In this document: positions 35,500 through 44,336 of the stretch, piece by piece | Layout: every line of letters begins with the position of its first letter | Numbering within the stretch: position 1 is the first letter of the stretch | NCBI RefSeq assembly: GCF_030657435.1 | Contig: NZ_JAUTWS010000011.1 | Coordinates: 62,001-126,000 of the forward strand | Direction: 5' to 3' | Origin: Paracraurococcus lichenis | GTDB taxonomy: Bacteria > Pseudomonadota > Alphaproteobacteria > Acetobacterales > Acetobacteraceae | DNA length: 64,000 nt | The notes under the pieces: generated by a model | What the model saw: only the letters and a program-made list of their open reading frames with translations | Told to the model about the DNA's origin: nothing | The model's database searches: none | Position numbers and translations under genes: made by a program

Positions 35500-36753
35500 T
35501 TAGACGAGGAGGAAGTCGCTCGGAAGCTGGCTTGCCCGCAATCCCGCCAGGTCGACGAGCACCGTGAAGTGGTGATTGCCAGCGAGGTCGATCTGCACCT
35601 CGGCCGCCGAGCCGTTCTGCACGACGGCAAGGTAGCCCTTCTGCTCGAGGGTTGCGACACTGTGGCTGACATTCCCGAGCAGGCCAGTGAGATCAAGCCG
35701 GTCACCGCCCGCGTAGGAAAAGCCTGCAATGCTGTCATGGCCCAGACTACCACCGCGAAAGATGAAGTAGTCCGGCGCGGCGCTTGCCGTCAGGTGCTGG
35801 TTGGCAGCGGTCCCGAGATCGACATAGCCAACGCCCGGGTGAAAGGGCGAGCGGGTATCGAGGGCAGGCTCGCTGGCGAGAAAGCTGGTGCCGGCGATGC
35901 TGGCAGTGCCGGTTGCGAGATGGCCGGCGTCGAGCCCGAAGACTTTGGTGTTCTGCAGGACCGGCGTATAGCCGCTCTGGTTAAGAAGGAGCTTCGCGCT
36001 ACCCGAATGCAGGTCGTTCAGAACCATGTTGTTGGTCATGGTCAGCGAAGAGCCGGCGTATGGCGTGCCCTCGCCGCCGAAATGCACGATGTAGGGATTC
36101 TGGGAACTGGCACCTTGCTGGATGGTGTTGTTGGCCATCACGGCTTTTCCGCCATTGGGCAGATCGACGCTGTAGCTTGCCGTGCTGCCGAGATCGAAGA
36201 TCCTGGTATTGGTGATGGTTGTGACATCGGCTCGGCTCTTGATCTCATGGCCGACAATGGCGTCGTGGAAGTAGCTGTCGGTGATCGTCAGGCTGGCAAT
36301 TTTGTTGACGTACAGGTTGTGAGTATAGCCGTCGCCGTACCCGTTCCGGGCAAACTCGCTGTGGTCGATGGTGATGTGGCCGCTCGGATTGGATGCAGCG
36401 AGGATACCCTCCTGGTTGTCGTGGAAGTAGCAGTTCCGGATGACGAGGTCGCCGCCCTGATAGCGGATGCCGGCGCCGTTGTGGTCCGCGACCTTGGCAC
36501 CGGAGAAAGCAAAGCCGTCGATAGTGAGACTCTTGTTGACGGTCATGATCGCCTTGCCATCCGGCGGCGAGGCGGTTGCGACCATGTTGACCATGCCGCC
36601 AACCGCCTGCAGCGTGATGCTGGCATTCACTGTGACGAAATCGTTTGTGTATGTTCCAGCCGCGACCTTCACGACGTCGCCGTCGTGTGCCGCCGCAACT
36701 GCTGCGGCAATGGTCTTGTAACTTTGGCCCGCGCCCACCGTCAGTACGGTCAT
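35500..36753 (-). CDS. right-handed parallel beta-helix protein, likely type I secreted
   Basis: 417 aa from MTVLTVGAGQSYKTIAAAVA (AGGAAGG upstream). No N-terminal signal. Residues 10-300 form beta-helix turns such as LVIRNCYFHDNQEGI, ITIDHSEFARNGYGDG and LTITDSYFHDAIVG. The C-terminal 85 residues (FRGGSLGHDSIAGFSYAGGDRL split, VDLAGLRASQLPSDFLLV) resemble the tail of RTX/M10 proteins exported by type I systems. Visibly AT-richer than its neighbours. Its stop TAA ends in the first base of the IS630. Confidence 0.75.
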   Translation of the reverse strand: MTVLTVGAGQSYKTIAAAVAAAHDGDVVKVAAGTYTNDFVTVNASITLQAVGGMVNMVATASPPDGKAIMTVNKSLTIDGFAFSGAKVADHNGAGIRYQGGDLVIRNCYFHDNQEGILAASNPSGHITIDHSEFARNGYGDGYTHNLYVNKIASLTITDSYFHDAIVGHEIKSRADVTTITNTRIFDLGSTASYSVDLPNGGKAVMANNTIQQGASSQNPYIVHFGGEGTPYAGSSLTMTNNMVLNDLHSGSAKLLLNQSGYTPVLQNTKVFGLDAGHLATGTASIAGTSFLASEPALDTRSPFHPGVGYVDLGTAANQHLTASAAPDYFIFRGGSLGHDSIAGFSYAGGDRLDLTGLLGNVSHSVATLEQKGYLAVVQNGSAAEVQIDLAGNHHFTVLVDLAGLRASQLPSDFLLV

Positions 36754-37234
36754 CACTTACCCTTCCTGAGAATGCGCGCTCGATCGGACGATCCGGCACC
36801 CAGCGCAGCCATGCCGGAACATTTCATTGCTTCATGGCAAGATATTCCCCGGATCTATACGTTACGGTCACCTCAAGACCATTTTCCTTCTGCTTCGTAA
36901 AGGAAAGATTGCTTCGCCACCGACCCCCCCGGTCTGGCCCGGCTGCCCCCAATTTCCCCGGACACCGACCTGTCGGACCGAAGACCGGCACGGTGAGGTC
37001 CGGCACGACCGGCCGCACTGGAAGGCTTCGGCATTGCGCTCGGGGCGGAAGCGCTGCTCCGGACGGCTTTACCGCGGGGGTTGACGAGCAGGCTGCCACC
37101 TCACCCGGTCGGGGACCGGACTCGTCTCGCCGTACTGAAAGGATGGCTGATTCCGACGGGGACAGCGGCGCCTTCAGCCGTGACGCAGGCCATCCTGTCG
37201 AGGAGGTCTTTTCCGATCCGGCCGAGACGATGCG
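36754..37234. other. 480-bp gap with no recognisable gene
   Basis: The first 150 bp are AT-rich and probably hold the promoter of the beta-helix gene. The remainder contains a C-run and a stretch near 36945-36966 reading CCCCCAATTTCCCCGGACAC, which looks like the end of an insertion sequence, but no second end or transposase is seen. Confidence 0.3.
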
Positions 37235-38740
37235 TCACCGCAGGCCCGCCGGCATCGGCACCACCTGGTCGAGGATCCTGGCCGAGCTGATCACCCCCGG
37301 CACGCCGGCGCCCGGATGGGTGCCGGCGCCGACGAGGTAGAGGCCCTCGACCTCCTCGCTGACATTGTGCGGCCGGAACCAGGCGCTCTGGAAGAGCTGC
37401 GGCTCGAGCGAGAAGGCGGCGCCCTTGGTGCTCAGCAGCCGGTCGTGGAAGTCCTGCGGCGTCAGGATGCGCGAGGTCACGACATGCCGGCCGAGGCCGG
37501 GCAGCACCGTCTCCTCCAGCCGCTGCTGGATGCGGGCGCGATAGGGCTCCGCTATCGCCGCCCAGTCGGTCCCGCTGCCGAGATGGGGGACCGGCGCCAG
37601 CACGTAGAAGGCATCGCAACCCGGCGGCGCCAACGACGGGTCGGTCATTGTCGGGCGATGCAGGTAGAGGCTGAAATCCTCGGCCAGTTGCTTGCGGGTG
37701 AAGATGTCGCGCAGCAGCGCCTCGTAGCGCGGGCCGAGCACCATGGTGTGGTGATAGACGCCGTCCCAGCGCCGGTCGGTGCCGAAATACCAGACGAAGA
37801 GACCCATGGACCAGCGCGCGCGGTCGAGCTTCGCATCGGTCCAGCGCCGGCGCGGGTGGTGGCCGAGCAGCTTCGAATAGGTCCAGCCGATATCGGCATT
37901 GGAGACGACGATGTCGGCGCCGATGGCCTCGCCGGACGCGAGGGTGACGCCCGTCGCGCGGCCCTGCGCCACCTCGATCCGCGCGACCTCGGCCTTGCAG
38001 CGGAGCGTGCCGCCGAGCCGCCGGATCAGCCCGGCCATCCCCTTCACCAGCGCCCCCATGCCGCCCATGGCGTAGTGCACGCCATGCGTGCGCTCGAGGT
38101 GGCCGACCAGGCAGTAATAGGCCGTGGTGGTCATGGGATTCCCGCCGATCAGCAGCGGGTGGAAGCTGAAGGCGATGCGCAGCTTCGGGTGGCGGAAGTA
38201 GTCGGAAACCTTGCGGTAGACCGTGCGGTAGCCCTGCAGGCGGACCAGGTCCGGCACCTCCCGCAGCAGGGTGCCGATCCTGTGGAAGGGCTGGTCCACC
38301 AATTGCGTGAAGGCGACGTCGTAGATCTTCTCGCTGTCGCGGATGAAGCGGTCGAAGCCCGCCGCATCCTCCGGGCTGATCCGCGCGACCTCGGCCCGCA
38401 TGGCGTCGAGATCGGCATGGCAGGACAGCGTGCCGCCGTCGTCGAAGCGGATCCGGTAGAAGGGGTCGATGGCGCGCAGGTCGATGTCGTCGGCCAGCCG
38501 CGCGCCGGCCACCTGCCACAGCTCCTCCAGCAGGTAGGGCGCGGTGATGATGGTCGGGCCGGCATCGAAGCGGAAGCCGTCCTGCTCGAAGACGGTGGCG
38601 CGGCCGCCCGGGGCATCGAGCTTCTCCAGCACCGTCACCCGCCAGCCGCGGGCGCCCAGCCTTATCGCGGCGGCCAGCCCGCCGAAGCCCGAGCCGATGA
38701 CGACGGCGTGCGGGCGGCCATCGGCCTGCATGTCGGGCAT
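37235..38740 (-). CDS. crtI: phytoene desaturase
   Basis: 501 aa, typical CrtI length. FAD/NAD-binding VIGSGFGGLAAAIRLGARGW, LEKLDAPGGRA and FDAGPTIIT at the N-terminus, GGNPMTTTAYYCLVGHLER mid-protein, and C-terminal GLYLVGAGTHPGAGVPGVI, the carotene dehydrogenase signature. Introduces double bonds into phytoene on the way to lycopene or neurosporene. Stands alone here with no crtB or crtE beside it. Homologues acting on C30 carotenoids cannot be excluded. Confidence 0.9.
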   Translation of the reverse strand: MPDMQADGRPHAVVIGSGFGGLAAAIRLGARGWRVTVLEKLDAPGGRATVFEQDGFRFDAGPTIITAPYLLEELWQVAGARLADDIDLRAIDPFYRIRFDDGGTLSCHADLDAMRAEVARISPEDAAGFDRFIRDSEKIYDVAFTQLVDQPFHRIGTLLREVPDLVRLQGYRTVYRKVSDYFRHPKLRIAFSFHPLLIGGNPMTTTAYYCLVGHLERTHGVHYAMGGMGALVKGMAGLIRRLGGTLRCKAEVARIEVAQGRATGVTLASGEAIGADIVVSNADIGWTYSKLLGHHPRRRWTDAKLDRARWSMGLFVWYFGTDRRWDGVYHHTMVLGPRYEALLRDIFTRKQLAEDFSLYLHRPTMTDPSLAPPGCDAFYVLAPVPHLGSGTDWAAIAEPYRARIQQRLEETVLPGLGRHVVTSRILTPQDFHDRLLSTKGAAFSLEPQLFQSAWFRPHNVSEEVEGLYLVGAGTHPGAGVPGVISSARILDQVVPMPAGLR

Positions 38741-38808
38741 TGGCGTGTCCCCGTCTCTCCCCGGACCGAACCGTACCGCCGCGCCCCCGCCGGGAACAAG
38801 CGAGGCCG

Positions 38809-39246
38809 CTACATCAGGCCAAGCGTCACCAGCGCCAGCACCACGTAGCGCCCGGTCTTCGCGGCGGCGACCAGCAGCAGGAAGACCCAGAAGGGCTCCC
38901 GCAACACGCCGGCGATGACGGTCAGCGGGTCGCCCATGACGGGCGCCCAGCTCAGCAGCAGCGACCAGCGGCCCCAGCGGCGGTACCAGCCCTCGGCTTT
39001 CGCCAGCGCCGCCGGCTTCACCGGGAACCAGGACCGGTCGCGCCAGCGATGGATCCAGCGGCCCAGCACCCAGTTCGCCGCGCTGCCCAGCGTATTGCCG
39101 AGGCTGGCGACCAGCACCAGCAGCCAGGGCGGCTGGTCGCCGGCCAGCAGCAGGCCGACCAGCAGCGGCTCGCTCTGGAAGGGCAGGATGGTCGCGGCGC
39201 CGAAGGCGACGAGGAAGAGGCCGCCAGTGGCCGCGAGGTCGATCAT
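38809..39246 (-). CDS. YqaA/DedA-like small membrane protein
   Basis: 145 aa with three to four membrane segments. GAATILPFQSEPLLVGLLLAG, ASLGNTLGSAANWVLGRW and LLLSWAPVMGDPLTVIAGVLR (all split from longer blocks) match the YqaA branch of the SNARE-associated/DedA family, thought to act in lipid or membrane homeostasis. Start at the complement of 39244-39246; an ATG three codons earlier leaves no room for a ribosome site. Confidence 0.8.
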   Translation of the reverse strand: MIDLAATGGLFLVAFGAATILPFQSEPLLVGLLLAGDQPPWLLVLVASLGNTLGSAANWVLGRWIHRWRDRSWFPVKPAALAKAEGWYRRWGRWSLLLSWAPVMGDPLTVIAGVLREPFWVFLLLVAAAKTGRYVVLALVTLGLM

Positions 39247-39307
39247 GCCCGGCATCCTGCCATGGACCGGGCTTGCCGTCCGCGCCCCGGCCGGGTCTGC
39301 TGCCGGC

Positions 39308-40441
39308 ATGGACGACATCGCGGCGGAATTCCTCCTCGACCCCGGCTTCAACACCGTCAACCACGGCAGCTTCGGCGCCGCGCCGCGCTCCGTGCTGGCA
39401 GCACAGGATGCTTGGCGCGCCAGGCTGGAGGCGCAGCCCAGCCGCTTCATGGTGGAGGTCCTGACCCCCGCCCTGCGCGCGGCGGCGGCTGGGCTGGCGG
39501 GGTTCCTCGGCGGCGATCCGGAGGGGCTCGGCTTCGTGGACAACACGACGGCCGCCTGCAATGCGGTGCTGCGCTCGCTGGCCTTCGCGCCCGGCGAGGA
39601 GATCCTGCTGCTGGGCCATGCCTATGGCGCGGTGCGCAAGACGGCGGAGCACATCGCGGCCGGGGCCGGCGCGCGCGTGGTGGAGGCGCCCCTGCCCTTC
39701 CCGCGCCCGGAGCCCGAGGCGGTGGTGCAGGCCCTCGCCCGCGCCATCACCCCGCGCACCCGCCTCGCGGTGCTGGACCACATCACCTCGCCGAGCGCGC
39801 TGGTCCTGCCCATCGAGGCCATGGTCGCCGCCTGCCGCGACCGTGGCGTGCCGGTGCTGGTCGACGGCGCGCATGGGCCGGGCCAGGTGCCGCTCGCCCT
39901 CGGGGCGCTCGGCGCCGACTGGTATGCCGGCAATTGCCACAAATGGCTGATGGCGCCGAAGGGCTGCGCCTTCCTCTGGACCGCGCCGCAGCGCCGCGCC
40001 GGGACGCATGCCCCCATCCTCTCGCATGGCCTGGGCGAGGGCTACCTCGCCGAGTTCGACTGGACCGGCACCCGCGACCCGAGCGCCTGGCTCGCGGTGA
40101 CCGAGGCGATCGCCTTCCTGGAACGGCTGGGCGGCGCGGCGCTGATGGACCGCAACCGCGCCCTGGCGCGGGAGGCCGGCGCGCGGCTGGCGGCGCGGCT
40201 CGGCACGGAGGTCGGGGCGCGGCCGGAGATGGCCGGCAGCATGGCGCTGGTCCGGCTGCCCCTGCCCGGCCCCGCCGACCGTGCTGCGGCGGTCGCCCTG
40301 CGCGCCCGCCTGCTGGCGGCCGGCACGGATGCGCCGGTCACGGCGATCGATGGGCGGTTCTGGCTGCGCCTCTCGGCCGCCGCCTACAACCGACCGCAGG
40401 ACTATGACCGGCTGGGCGACCTGCTCGGGGCGATCCTGTGA
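39308..40441 (+). CDS. class V aminotransferase-fold PLP enzyme
   Basis: 377 aa, isopenicillin-N-epimerase-like. FNTVNHGSFGAAPRSVL opens the fold, DNTTAACNAVLRSL follows, LVDGAHGPGQ supplies Asp186/His189 and NCHKWLMAPKG the PLP Lys212. The substrate is unknown; relatives include cysteine desulfurase-like and epimerase-like enzymes. Divergent from the YqaA-like gene, with the two starts 61 bp apart. Confidence 0.85.
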   Translation: MDDIAAEFLLDPGFNTVNHGSFGAAPRSVLAAQDAWRARLEAQPSRFMVEVLTPALRAAAAGLAGFLGGDPEGLGFVDNTTAACNAVLRSLAFAPGEEILLLGHAYGAVRKTAEHIAAGAGARVVEAPLPFPRPEPEAVVQALARAITPRTRLAVLDHITSPSALVLPIEAMVAACRDRGVPVLVDGAHGPGQVPLALGALGADWYAGNCHKWLMAPKGCAFLWTAPQRRAGTHAPILSHGLGEGYLAEFDWTGTRDPSAWLAVTEAIAFLERLGGAALMDRNRALAREAGARLAARLGTEVGARPEMAGSMALVRLPLPGPADRAAAVALRARLLAAGTDAPVTAIDGRFWLRLSAAAYNRPQDYDRLGDLLGAIL

Positions 40442-40478
40442 CTTGACCCGGGCCGCCCCGCCGCCCGACCCTCGGCGC

Positions 40479-40820
40479 ATGGAGACGCCCATCGCCGGCT
40501 GGCACGCCCATGTCTACTACGACCCCGCCGCGACGCGCGCCGCGGCCGAGGCGGTGCGGGCCGGCCTTGCCGAGCGCTTCCCGGAGGCGGTGCTCGGCCG
40601 CTGGCACGACGTGCCGGTCGGGCCGCACACGGCCGCGATGTACCAGGTGGCCTTCCCGCCCGGGCTCTTCCCGGCGCTCGTGCCCTGGCTGGCGCTGAAC
40701 CGGCGCGACCTCTCCGTCCTGCTGCATCCGGAGACCGGCCGGCAGCGCGCCGACCATACCCGCCATGCCCTCTGGATGGGCCCGCCCCTGCCGCTGAAGG
40801 CCGAGATCCTGCCCGAGTAA
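40479..40820 (+). CDS. DOPA 4,5-dioxygenase family protein
   Basis: 113 aa. Conserved HAHVYYDP, PVGPHTAAMYQVAF, PWLALNRRDLSVLLHPETG (split) and DHTRHALWMG give the family pattern with several conserved His. Fungal members cleave DOPA to betalamic-acid precursors; bacterial roles are unknown. It follows the aminotransferase-fold gene by 37 bp and may be cotranscribed with it. Confidence 0.85.
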   Translation: METPIAGWHAHVYYDPAATRAAAEAVRAGLAERFPEAVLGRWHDVPVGPHTAAMYQVAFPPGLFPALVPWLALNRRDLSVLLHPETGRQRADHTRHALWMGPPLPLKAEILPE

Positions 40821-40871
40821 CTTCCGGCCCCCTCGGCGCGTTGCCGCTCCCGAACAGGGGAGGCTCCGCGC

Positions 40872-42764
40872 ATGTCGGGCAGCACCGCCGCCATCTCCAC
40901 CCCCGCCGTCGCCGAGCACCCCGCTGGCCGCGCCATGATGCTGGGCGCGCTCGGCGTGGTCTTCGGCGATATCGGGACCAGCCCGATCTACGCCTTCCGC
41001 GAGAGCCTGCGCACCGCGGCCGAGCACGGCACGCCGCCGGACCAGGCAGTGCTTGGCGTCGTCTCGCTCATCCTCTGGGCGGTCGCGCTGGTGGTGGCGG
41101 TGAAATACGTCGTCTTCGTCATGCGCGCGGACAACCAGGGCGAGGGCGGGACCATGGCGCTCCTCTCCCTCGCCATGCCGGAGGCCGGCCGCTGGAAGGC
41201 CTGGCTGCTGCCGGTGGGGCTCGCCGGCGCCTCGCTCTTCTTCGGCGATGCCATGATCACGCCGGCGATCTCGGTGCTCTCGGCGGTGGAGGGCCTGGCG
41301 GTCGCCGAGCCCGTCCTGAAGCCTTATGTGGTCCCCGCCGCGCTGGCGGTGCTGGCCGGGCTCTTCCTCATCCAGTCGCGCGGCAGCGCGCATGTCGGGC
41401 GGCTCTTCGGCCCGGTCATGGCCGCCTGGTTCATCGTGCTGGCGGCGGCGGGGCTGTGGCATGCGCTGGGGCGTCCCGGCATCCTCGCCGCGCTCGACCC
41501 ACGGCATGCGCTGCAGGCCGTCGGCATGGGCGGCGGCTTCGCCGCGCTCGGCAGCGTCTTCCTCGCGGTCACCGGGGGCGAGGCGCTCTATGCCGATATG
41601 GGCCATTTCGGCCGGCCGGCCATCCGCATCGACTGGTTCGCGGTGGTCATGCCGGCGCTGGTGCTGAACTACCTCGGCCAGGGCGCGCTGGTGCTCGCCG
41701 ACCCGGCGGCGGCCTCCGACCCCTTCTTCCACCTCTTCCCCAGCATGCTGCTGCTGCCGGCGGTCGCGCTGGCGACGGCGGCCACCGTCATCGCCAGCCA
41801 GGCCGTCATCTCAGGTGCGTTTGCGCTGGTGCAGCAGGCGATCCAGCTCGGCGCGGTGCCGCGGCTCGAGGTGCACCAGACCTCGGAGGAGACGGCCGGC
41901 CAGGTCTATGTGCCGCAGATCAATTGGCTGCTGGCGGCCGCGGTGCTCGCCCTCGTCCTCGGCTTCCACTCCTCCGAAGCGCTGGCCAATGCCTATGGCA
42001 TCGCCGTCGCGGGCGACATGCTGGTGACGACCATCCTGGTGAGCCTGGTGGCGCATGGCCGCTGGGGCCTGCCGCTGGCGGCGGTGCTGCCGGTGGCCGG
42101 CGCCTTCCTGGCGCTGGATGTCGGTTTCGTCGCGGCCAATGCGCACAAGATCCCGGGCGGCGGATGGTTCCCGCTGGTCGTGGCCACGATCTCGCTCACG
42201 CTCGTGCTCGTCTGGATCCGCGGCCGCGCCATCCTGCTGGAGCGGCGCGACGGCGATGCCGAGCCGCTGGCGCGCTTCCTCGCCCGGCTGGAGACTGCCG
42301 AGAGCCCCGCCCGCGTGCCGGGCACCGCCATCTACCTGACCACGCGGCGGCAGGTCGTGCCGGCCGCCCTCGCCCTGAACCTCAAGCACAACGGCGTGCT
42401 GCATGAGGGCGTGGTGCTGCTGACCGTGCAGGGGGAGAGGGTGCCGCGCATCCCGGAGGCCGAGCGCATGACGGTGGAGCCGCTGGCCGACGGATTCCGG
42501 CGCGTGTTGCTGCGCTTCGGCTTCGCCGAGCGGCCCTGCGTCATGCAGGCGCTGGGCGAGCGGCAGGACCTGCTGAGCTTCGACCCGACGGCGGCGAGCT
42601 GGTTCATCGGGCGCGAGGTGCCGGTGCTGTCCATGCGGCCGGAGCTGCCGCCCTGGCAGGAGAAGCTCTTCGCCTTCCTCGCCCGCAATGCGGTGGGCGC
42701 GACCGACTATTTCGGCATCCCGACGCCGCGCGTGGTCGAGCTCGGCACGCGGGTCGAGATGTAG
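40872..42764 (+). CDS. kup: potassium uptake protein Kup
   Basis: 630 aa, 12 membrane helices. LGALGVVFGDIGTSPIYAFRE (split) is the Kup start, followed by ADNQGEGGTMALLSLA and GDAMITPAISVLSAVEG; a C-terminal cytoplasmic domain covers about 480-630. H+/K+ symport that works at low pH. GGGGAGG lies 9 bp before the ATG. Monocistronic. Confidence 0.97.
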   Translation: MSGSTAAISTPAVAEHPAGRAMMLGALGVVFGDIGTSPIYAFRESLRTAAEHGTPPDQAVLGVVSLILWAVALVVAVKYVVFVMRADNQGEGGTMALLSLAMPEAGRWKAWLLPVGLAGASLFFGDAMITPAISVLSAVEGLAVAEPVLKPYVVPAALAVLAGLFLIQSRGSAHVGRLFGPVMAAWFIVLAAAGLWHALGRPGILAALDPRHALQAVGMGGGFAALGSVFLAVTGGEALYADMGHFGRPAIRIDWFAVVMPALVLNYLGQGALVLADPAAASDPFFHLFPSMLLLPAVALATAATVIASQAVISGAFALVQQAIQLGAVPRLEVHQTSEETAGQVYVPQINWLLAAAVLALVLGFHSSEALANAYGIAVAGDMLVTTILVSLVAHGRWGLPLAAVLPVAGAFLALDVGFVAANAHKIPGGGWFPLVVATISLTLVLVWIRGRAILLERRDGDAEPLARFLARLETAESPARVPGTAIYLTTRRQVVPAALALNLKHNGVLHEGVVLLTVQGERVPRIPEAERMTVEPLADGFRRVLLRFGFAERPCVMQALGERQDLLSFDPTAASWFIGREVPVLSMRPELPPWQEKLFAFLARNAVGATDYFGIPTPRVVELGTRVEM

Positions 42765-42803
42765 CGGCCGGCCCGGCGTGGCGCCCGGCGGCGCCATCCG
42801 AGG

Positions 42804-44336
42804 TCACGGGGTGGCGACGGGCCCCGCCCCGCCCGGCTGCCAGCCGCCGCCGAGCGCCTTGTAGACCGCGACGAGGTCGGTCGCGACCGCCGCCGTCGTC
42901 TCGGCGACCGCGAGCTCGGCCGAGAGCCGCGTGCGGTCGGCATCGAGCACCTCGAGGAAGGTGCCGAGGCCGGCCGAGAAGCGCGTGCGCGCGGTATCCG
43001 CCGCCCGCCGCGCCGCCGAGGCCTGGCGGCGCAGCCCGTCGCGCCGGCCCTGGTCGCCGTAGTAGGCCGCCAGCGCATTCTCCACCTCGTGCAGCGCATC
43101 CAGCACGGTGCGGCGCCAGGCGATGGCGGCAGTGCGCTGCCGCGCCTCCTCCAGCCGCACCTGCGCGCGCAGCCGCCCACCCTCGAAGATCGGGATGAGC
43201 AGCGAGGGGCCGATGGAGAAGAAGCGGCTCGCCGTGTCGAAGAGGTTCGCGGTGTTGCCGGCCTGCAGGCCGATCGAGCCGTTGATCCGCAGCGAGGGAT
43301 AGAGCTGCGCGGTGGCGACGCCGATGCGCGCGGTCTGCGCGGCCAGCGCCGCCTCGGCCGAGGCGACGTCCGGGCGGCGACGGATGGTCTCGATCGGCAG
43401 GCCGATGGCGACCGCGGGCGGCGCCGGCGGCACGGGCGCGGGCGCGGCGAGCTGGCCCGACAGGGTCCCCGGCTCCTGCCCCAGCAGCCGCGCCAGCCGG
43501 TTCATCGCCTGCGTCACCTGGGCATCGAGCAGCGGCAGGGTCGACTCGGTGCTGGCGACCAGCGCCTCGGCATTCGCCACGTCCACCTCGGTGGCGAAGC
43601 CGGAGGTGAAGCGGGAGCGTGTGAGGCCGAGATTGTCGCGCTGCAGCCGGAGGCTCTGGCGCGCGATGGCCTGGCGCGCCTGCAGCCCGCGCAGCTCGAG
43701 ATAGGTCCGCGCCGCCTCCGCCCGCAGCGACAGGCGGGCATTGTCGAGCAGCCGCTCGGCGCCGAGGATGTCGGCCTCCGCCGCCTCCACCCCGCGGCGG
43801 GTGCGGCCGAAGATGTCGAGCTCCCAGGCGGCGTCGAAGCTGCCCTGGTAGATGGCGAAGCCGGGCTTCGGCCCGGTCGGGATGGCCAGGCCCTGCCCCG
43901 CATTCGGCGGACCGCCACCGCCCGCCGAGACCTGCCCGCCGGCGATGGAGGCGAAGGGGCTGTTCTGCGACAGGCGGAGCCGCGTGTCGGAGGCATTGGC
44001 CTCGACCGTCGGCCAGAAGCCGGCATAGGCGACGCTGCGCTGCTGCCGCGTCTCGGCGATGCGGGCGGCGGCCTCCTCGATATCCGGATTGCCCTGGTCG
44101 GCCGTGATGACGAGCCAGGTCAGCGTCGGGTCGTGGAAGCCCTCCCACCAGGTCTCGTCCACCGCGCGCGCCTCGGCACGGCTGCGGGCATAGGCGGGCG
44201 CCTCAAGGCTCGCGCGCGACCACCGGTCGGGCGCGCGCGGCACGGGCGCGGTGAAGTTCGGCCCAACAGTGCAGCCGGCGAGCAGCAGCGCGGCGAGCGG
44301 GAGAAGGCGTGTCGCCACCGGAATCCTAGTGCCCAC
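42804..44336 (-). CDS. NodT-family outer-membrane efflux lipoprotein
   Basis: 510 aa. Lipobox LLLAGCTVGPNF near residue 22, then two OEP repeats with long coiled coils (ARIAETRQQRSVAYAGFWPT, RRPDVASAEAALAAQTARIGVA, both split). TolC-like channel of a tripartite pump. Overlaps the MFS gene by 11 bp and closes the efflux operon. Confidence 0.93.
   Translation of the reverse strand: MGTRIPVATRLLPLAALLLAGCTVGPNFTAPVPRAPDRWSRASLEAPAYARSRAEARAVDETWWEGFHDPTLTWLVITADQGNPDIEEAAARIAETRQQRSVAYAGFWPTVEANASDTRLRLSQNSPFASIAGGQVSAGGGGPPNAGQGLAIPTGPKPGFAIYQGSFDAAWELDIFGRTRRGVEAAEADILGAERLLDNARLSLRAEAARTYLELRGLQARQAIARQSLRLQRDNLGLTRSRFTSGFATEVDVANAEALVASTESTLPLLDAQVTQAMNRLARLLGQEPGTLSGQLAAPAPVPPAPPAVAIGLPIETIRRRPDVASAEAALAAQTARIGVATAQLYPSLRINGSIGLQAGNTANLFDTASRFFSIGPSLLIPIFEGGRLRAQVRLEEARQRTAAIAWRRTVLDALHEVENALAAYYGDQGRRDGLRRQASAARRAADTARTRFSAGLGTFLEVLDADRTRLSAELAVAETTAAVATDLVAVYKALGGGWQPGGAGPVATP

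Larger units (their letters stand above)
34376..35500 (-). mobile_element. complete IS630-family insertion sequence
   Basis: 1125 bp bounded by 30-bp imperfect inverted repeats (34376-34405 and 35471-35500). The outer 5 bases AGCAG and the inner 15 bases CTTGCCCAACGGATG are identical; the middle 10 differ. Both ends abut TA (34374-34375 and 35501-35502), the target duplicated by IS630/Tc1-mariner elements. Two overlapping frames encode the transposase. It looks intact and potentially active. Confidence 0.9.

Noticed and set aside
36945-36966. Sequence resembling one end of an insertion sequence
   Set aside because: No partner end, transposase or target duplication could be found.
36824-37099. 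91-codon minus-strand frame upstream of the beta-helix gene
   Set aside because: No family resemblance and no ribosome site; reads like translated intergenic DNA.
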